A stretch of DNA of 8,422 nt, from assembly GCA_045656705.1 (NCBI GenBank), contig JAZORR010000030.1, forward strand, positions 1 through 8,422, given 5' to 3'. The notes beneath the pieces were generated by a model. The model saw only the letters and a program-made list of their open reading frames with translations, was not told where the DNA came from and searched no databases. The position numbers and the translations under genes were made by a program. Of this stretch, positions 5,882-8,422 are shown one piece after another. Origin of the DNA: RGIG4576 sp045656705 (GTDB taxonomy: Bacteria > Bacteroidota > Bacteroidia > Bacteroidales > Muribaculaceae). How positions within the stretch are numbered: position 1 is the first letter of the stretch; each line of letters opens with the position of its first letter.

Positions 5882-7528
5882 ATGTATATCCGTAATTTTA
5901 TAACCCTACTTCGCCGTTACACCACATCGTCGGTGCTCAACATCGTGGGTATGGCAGTGGCTTTTGCAGCGGTATATCTTATTGCTGTGCAGGTAAAGTT
6001 TGACCTATCGTACAACCGAGTAATCAAAAACTCGGAGCGCATCTATCGTTTGGAGCATCCATCGTGGTCAGAGGATGGCACTTGGACATATTCATGGAAT
6101 CGCCGAATACCAACAGAGATGTGTGATGTATGTCCTGAAATCGAATCAGCTGGTGCAATTTATGTGTTGGGAAGTCCACAATATCAGGACGAATACTCTG
6201 TAAAGCGTAATTCAAGCATTGAGAACTTCACAATTAGTATTGGTAGTGCAGAACTCAGTGCCTTGGCAGTCTTTCCATTTGAGTTTATCGCGGGAGGCAT
6301 TGACGAGGAGTTCAAGGCTAATCAAGGTATGATTATATCGGAGACCATAGCCAAGCGTTGCAACTTGAATGTAGGCGACAGAATCAATTATGGTCGCGGA
6401 GCCATTAGCCAGGCACAACGCGTCATCTCCGGCATTTATAAGGATTTCCCAAAGCCCTCGACAATATCAAATAGTGAGGGATATATAATTATGCCCGAAG
6501 CCAAGCCCGAAGATGAGCCAAACTGGGGAATTCCATACTATGTTCTGCTTCGTGAAGGCGCATCGCCCAAAGAAGCTGAGCAGCGAATGCTTGAATATCT
6601 TAAAAACGATTGCGAGAAACGAGGATTTTCTGAAGAGGAATACAAGCAGCAACTTGCACTTATCACCCCTCGTTTGACACCTATTGCAGACCTCTACTTC
6701 GCTGATGACACCCAAGCTGAATGGATGCAAGGTAGTCGCACAACGACCTACACACTGATTGCTATTGCAGTGCTGATTCTCGTTATCTCGTTTATCAACT
6801 TTGTAAACTTCTTCTTTGCGTTGATACCGAGCCGAATCCGAGCCGTTAATAACTACAAAATCTTTGGTGCGCCAACAGCAAAATTGCGCCTAAATTTCCT
6901 CTTTGAGACCGTAGGACTGATTCTCGTATCGTTGTTTGGTGCAGCTGTTATTGTGGTGCTCTTTGCCGATACACCACTTAAAGAGTATATCTCGACCTCG
7001 GTCGCCATCAACGAGAATTGGGCGTTGGCAGGCATAATGGCATTGTGTGTTGTACTGCTCGGTGTGGTGGTATCGCTCTATCCTGCGTGGTATATTACCA
7101 AGTTCTCGCCTGCGTTTGTTACAAAGGGTGACTTTGCAGCCTCACGCTCAGGTCGCATCTTGCGTTATGCTCTTGTGGGTGTGCAATATACAATCTCTAT
7201 CGCGCTTATCATCTGCTCGCTGTTTGTCTATCGTCAGCATCAATATATGCTGACCAAAGAGATGGGCTTCGATAAAGAGAATCTTTTGGTTGTTACGCTG
7301 CCTTACGAGGCTGTGAATGGTCAATGGAGTCAGGTATTGGATTATACCAAACGTGATGCACTCCTTGATCGTCTGAAGCAGAATCCGCAAATCAAAGATA
7401 TTGCGATGAGCCGTGGCTCAATCACTAACCCTGTTATGTCGTGGACTCGACAAGTTAGTTTGAACGAAAGCCAAGCGTTTACAGTTCATGTTGTTTCACA
7501 TAACTTCTTACAGGTAAATGGGTATTGA
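5882..7528 (+). CDS. Permease, N-terminal fragment as read uncorrected
   Basis: This is the first of two open frames making up the broken permease. It encodes 548 residues: TM1, the first periplasmic domain, TM2-5 and the beginning of the second periplasmic domain. It ends with three out-of-frame residues (NGY) before TGA. Without the second part it lacks TM6-8 and half of the second periplasmic domain, so it is unlikely to work as a normal permease alone. An in-frame TTG at 5873, directly after the adaptor stop, would add only three residues. Confidence 0.8.
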   Translation: MYIRNFITLLRRYTTSSVLNIVGMAVAFAAVYLIAVQVKFDLSYNRVIKNSERIYRLEHPSWSEDGTWTYSWNRRIPTEMCDVCPEIESAGAIYVLGSPQYQDEYSVKRNSSIENFTISIGSAELSALAVFPFEFIAGGIDEEFKANQGMIISETIAKRCNLNVGDRINYGRGAISQAQRVISGIYKDFPKPSTISNSEGYIIMPEAKPEDEPNWGIPYYVLLREGASPKEAEQRMLEYLKNDCEKRGFSEEEYKQQLALITPRLTPIADLYFADDTQAEWMQGSRTTTYTLIAIAVLILVISFINFVNFFFALIPSRIRAVNNYKIFGAPTAKLRLNFLFETVGLILVSLFGAAVIVVLFADTPLKEYISTSVAINENWALAGIMALCVVLLGVVVSLYPAWYITKFSPAFVTKGDFAASRSGRILRYALVGVQYTISIALIICSLFVYRQHQYMLTKEMGFDKENLLVVTLPYEAVNGQWSQVLDYTKRDALLDRLKQNPQIKDIAMSRGSITNPVMSWTRQVSLNESQAFTVHVVSHNFLQVNGY

Positions 7529-8312
7529 TATCGTCGAGGGACGTGACTTTATGCCGTCTGATGAGCTTACTGAAACCGGAGCCTTGATATTCAATGAAAC
7601 AGCAGCAAAAGAGTTTGAGCTAACAGCCGAATCCTCAATAGACGGTCATATAGACGGTGAGAAAACTCCTGTCGTAGGAATTTGCAAGGATTTTAACTTC
7701 CAGTCGGCACACTACGATGTTAGACCATTCACATTTCTAATCTATGGCAAGTATGGTTTCGATTTGCCACGAATTGCCTATATACGCACCGTAGCAGGAG
7801 CTGATATTGCAGAGGTGAGGAAGTATATCACCGATACGGTTCTGGAACTCTCGCCTAATAGTGATCCCGAGAAAATCAAGGTGCAGTTCTTTAGCGACGA
7901 GTTGGAGTTCGTTTATCAGCGTGAGGACAAGCTCTCGACACTTATTACACTGTTCTCGTTCCTTTCTATTGTAATTTCGATTATCGGTGTCTTTGGCTTG
8001 GTATTGTTCGAAACTCAGTATCGCCGCCGCGAGATTGGTATTCGCCGCGTACACGGTGCATCAGTGAAAGGAATTTTAAGTCTCTTTAATCGCAAATACA
8101 TCTACATCGTTGCTATCTGCTCAGCTGTGGCGATACCACTTAGCTACTACATCATCGACGGCTGGATGCAACAATATGTATATCGCACACCTATGTCGTG
8201 GTGGGTATATGCCTTAGCAGTTGGGATAATTCTTTTGATTACTATTATCACCGTTACAATTCGCTCATGGAGTGCCGCAAATGAAAATCCAACACAATCA
8301 ATAATGAAATAA
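7518..8312 (+). CDS. Permease, C-terminal fragment as read uncorrected
   Basis: This is the second open frame of the broken permease, 264 residues from an ATG at 7518. It overlaps the end of the first frame by 11 bases in a +1-shifted frame. It holds the rest of the second periplasmic domain (MGIDIVEGRDFMPSD onward), TM6, the coupling-helix signature REIGIRRVHGAS, and TM7-8. The ATG is an ordinary internal Met codon of the intact gene, so it need not be a true start. Reinitiation is conceivable because the stop and this ATG lie close together, but a natural two-chain permease split at this point would be unusual. Confidence 0.75.
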   Translation: MGIDIVEGRDFMPSDELTETGALIFNETAAKEFELTAESSIDGHIDGEKTPVVGICKDFNFQSAHYDVRPFTFLIYGKYGFDLPRIAYIRTVAGADIAEVRKYITDTVLELSPNSDPEKIKVQFFSDELEFVYQREDKLSTLITLFSFLSIVISIIGVFGLVLFETQYRRREIGIRRVHGASVKGILSLFNRKYIYIVAICSAVAIPLSYYIIDGWMQQYVYRTPMSWWVYALAVGIILLITIITVTIRSWSAANENPTQSIMK

Positions 8313-8351
8313 AATAATCAACTAAGTACAAACAATTAAAAATTTATAGAT

Positions 8352-8422
8352 ATGTTAAAAGTAGAAAACTTACAGAAGAGCTTCTTCACAGAAGAAATAG
8401 AAACAATTGCACTTGCAGGTGT
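8352..8422 (+). CDS. ABC transporter ATP-binding protein, MacB/LolD type (5' part only)
   Basis: Only the first 23 codons and two bases are in the window. They read MLKVENLQKSFFTEEIETIA and then LAG, matching the usual opening of MacB/LolD-type ATPases in Bacteroidota (short beta-strand, VENLQKSF, then TEEIET and an Ala-Leu before the first strand leading to Walker A). No catalytic motif is reached, so the call rests on this start and on position. It begins 39 bp after the permease and should supply the ATPase that powers it. The gene runs off the right edge. Confidence 0.85.
   Translation, partial: MLKVENLQKSFFTEEIETIALAG

Larger units (their letters stand above)
5882..8312 (+). pseudogene. 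Eight-TM MacB/FtsX-type ABC permease, frameshifted
   Basis: Read as one gene with a one-base correction, this is an 809-residue ABC permease of the duplicated FtsX/MacB type common in Bacteroidota. Half one: TM1 (about 17-38), a periplasmic MacB_PCD-like domain (about 40-285), TM2-4 (about 289-314, 341-362, 379-402). Half two: TM5 (about 429-450), a second periplasmic domain, TM6-8 (about 686-710, 739-757, 772-794). The cytoplasmic signature RRREIGIRRVHGAS (714-727) after TM6 and the end AANENPTQSIMK are typical of the family. The frame breaks after residue 545 at an AAA (7516-7518); removing one A turns GTA-AAT-GGG into GTA-ATG-GGT and joins the frames as QVMGIDIVEGRDF. The break lies inside the second periplasmic domain, not at a domain border. 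I chose ATG 5882 over an in-frame TTG at 5873 because the family usually begins with a short xxIRNF segment before TM1. It may be a real mutation or a sequencing error. Confidence 0.85.

Noticed and set aside
7514..7528. Programmed ribosomal frameshifting in the permease
   Set aside because: There is no classic slippery heptamer, no obvious stimulatory structure, and this permease family is normally made from one continuous frame. A simple one-base insertion or sequencing error explains it better.

Overview
The window looks like chromosomal DNA from a Bacteroidota bacterium, most likely of the order Bacteroidales. The evidence is the AT-leaning base composition, A-rich leaders without clear Shine-Dalgarno sites, a promoter of the Bacteroides type (TTTG about 20 bp upstream of TAnnTTTG), and the style of the proteins: an 8-TM FtsX/MacB-type permease, and an NtrC-type regulator with GAFTDA in place of GAFTGA. 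I cannot name a genus from the sequence alone.

Layout: 1-376 has no gene I can support. It holds palindromes at the left edge and a strong Rho-independent terminator (228-274, minus strand). Two minus-strand genes, 1690-377 and 3030-1687, encode a membrane histidine kinase and a sigma-54-dependent response regulator. Their ends overlap by four bases (GTGA), so they form one two-gene operon that ends at that terminator. A 221-bp divergent control region (3031-3251) follows. On the plus strand come a TolC-type outer-membrane channel (3252-4574), a MacA/HlyD-type periplasmic adaptor (4610-5872), a MacB/FtsX-type permease broken by a one-base frameshift (5882-8312), and the first 23 codons of a MacB/LolD-type ABC ATPase (from 8352), cut by the window edge.

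How it works together: the plus-strand genes encode all parts of a MacAB-TolC-like tripartite ABC exporter, and the minus-strand genes encode a two-component system. The divergent region joins them. It has a good sigma-54 promoter (TTGGCACG-N4-TGGCT, 3208-3226) placed 17 bp before the TolC gene. About 90 bp upstream of the predicted start lies a perfect 17-bp palindrome (3137-3153), with a weaker copy 22 bp further away (3115-3131). The simplest model is that the phosphorylated regulator binds these sites and activates the exporter operon through sigma-54. The weaker site overlaps the -33 box of the regulator's own promoter, which suggests autoregulation. The signal and the exported substrate cannot be read from the sequence.

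Main oddities: the frameshift in the permease, the very short periplasmic loop of the kinase, the non-canonical G1 box of the kinase, and the GAFTDA motif of the regulator. The components are known families. I did not find a wholly new system; the most informative part is the readable control region.
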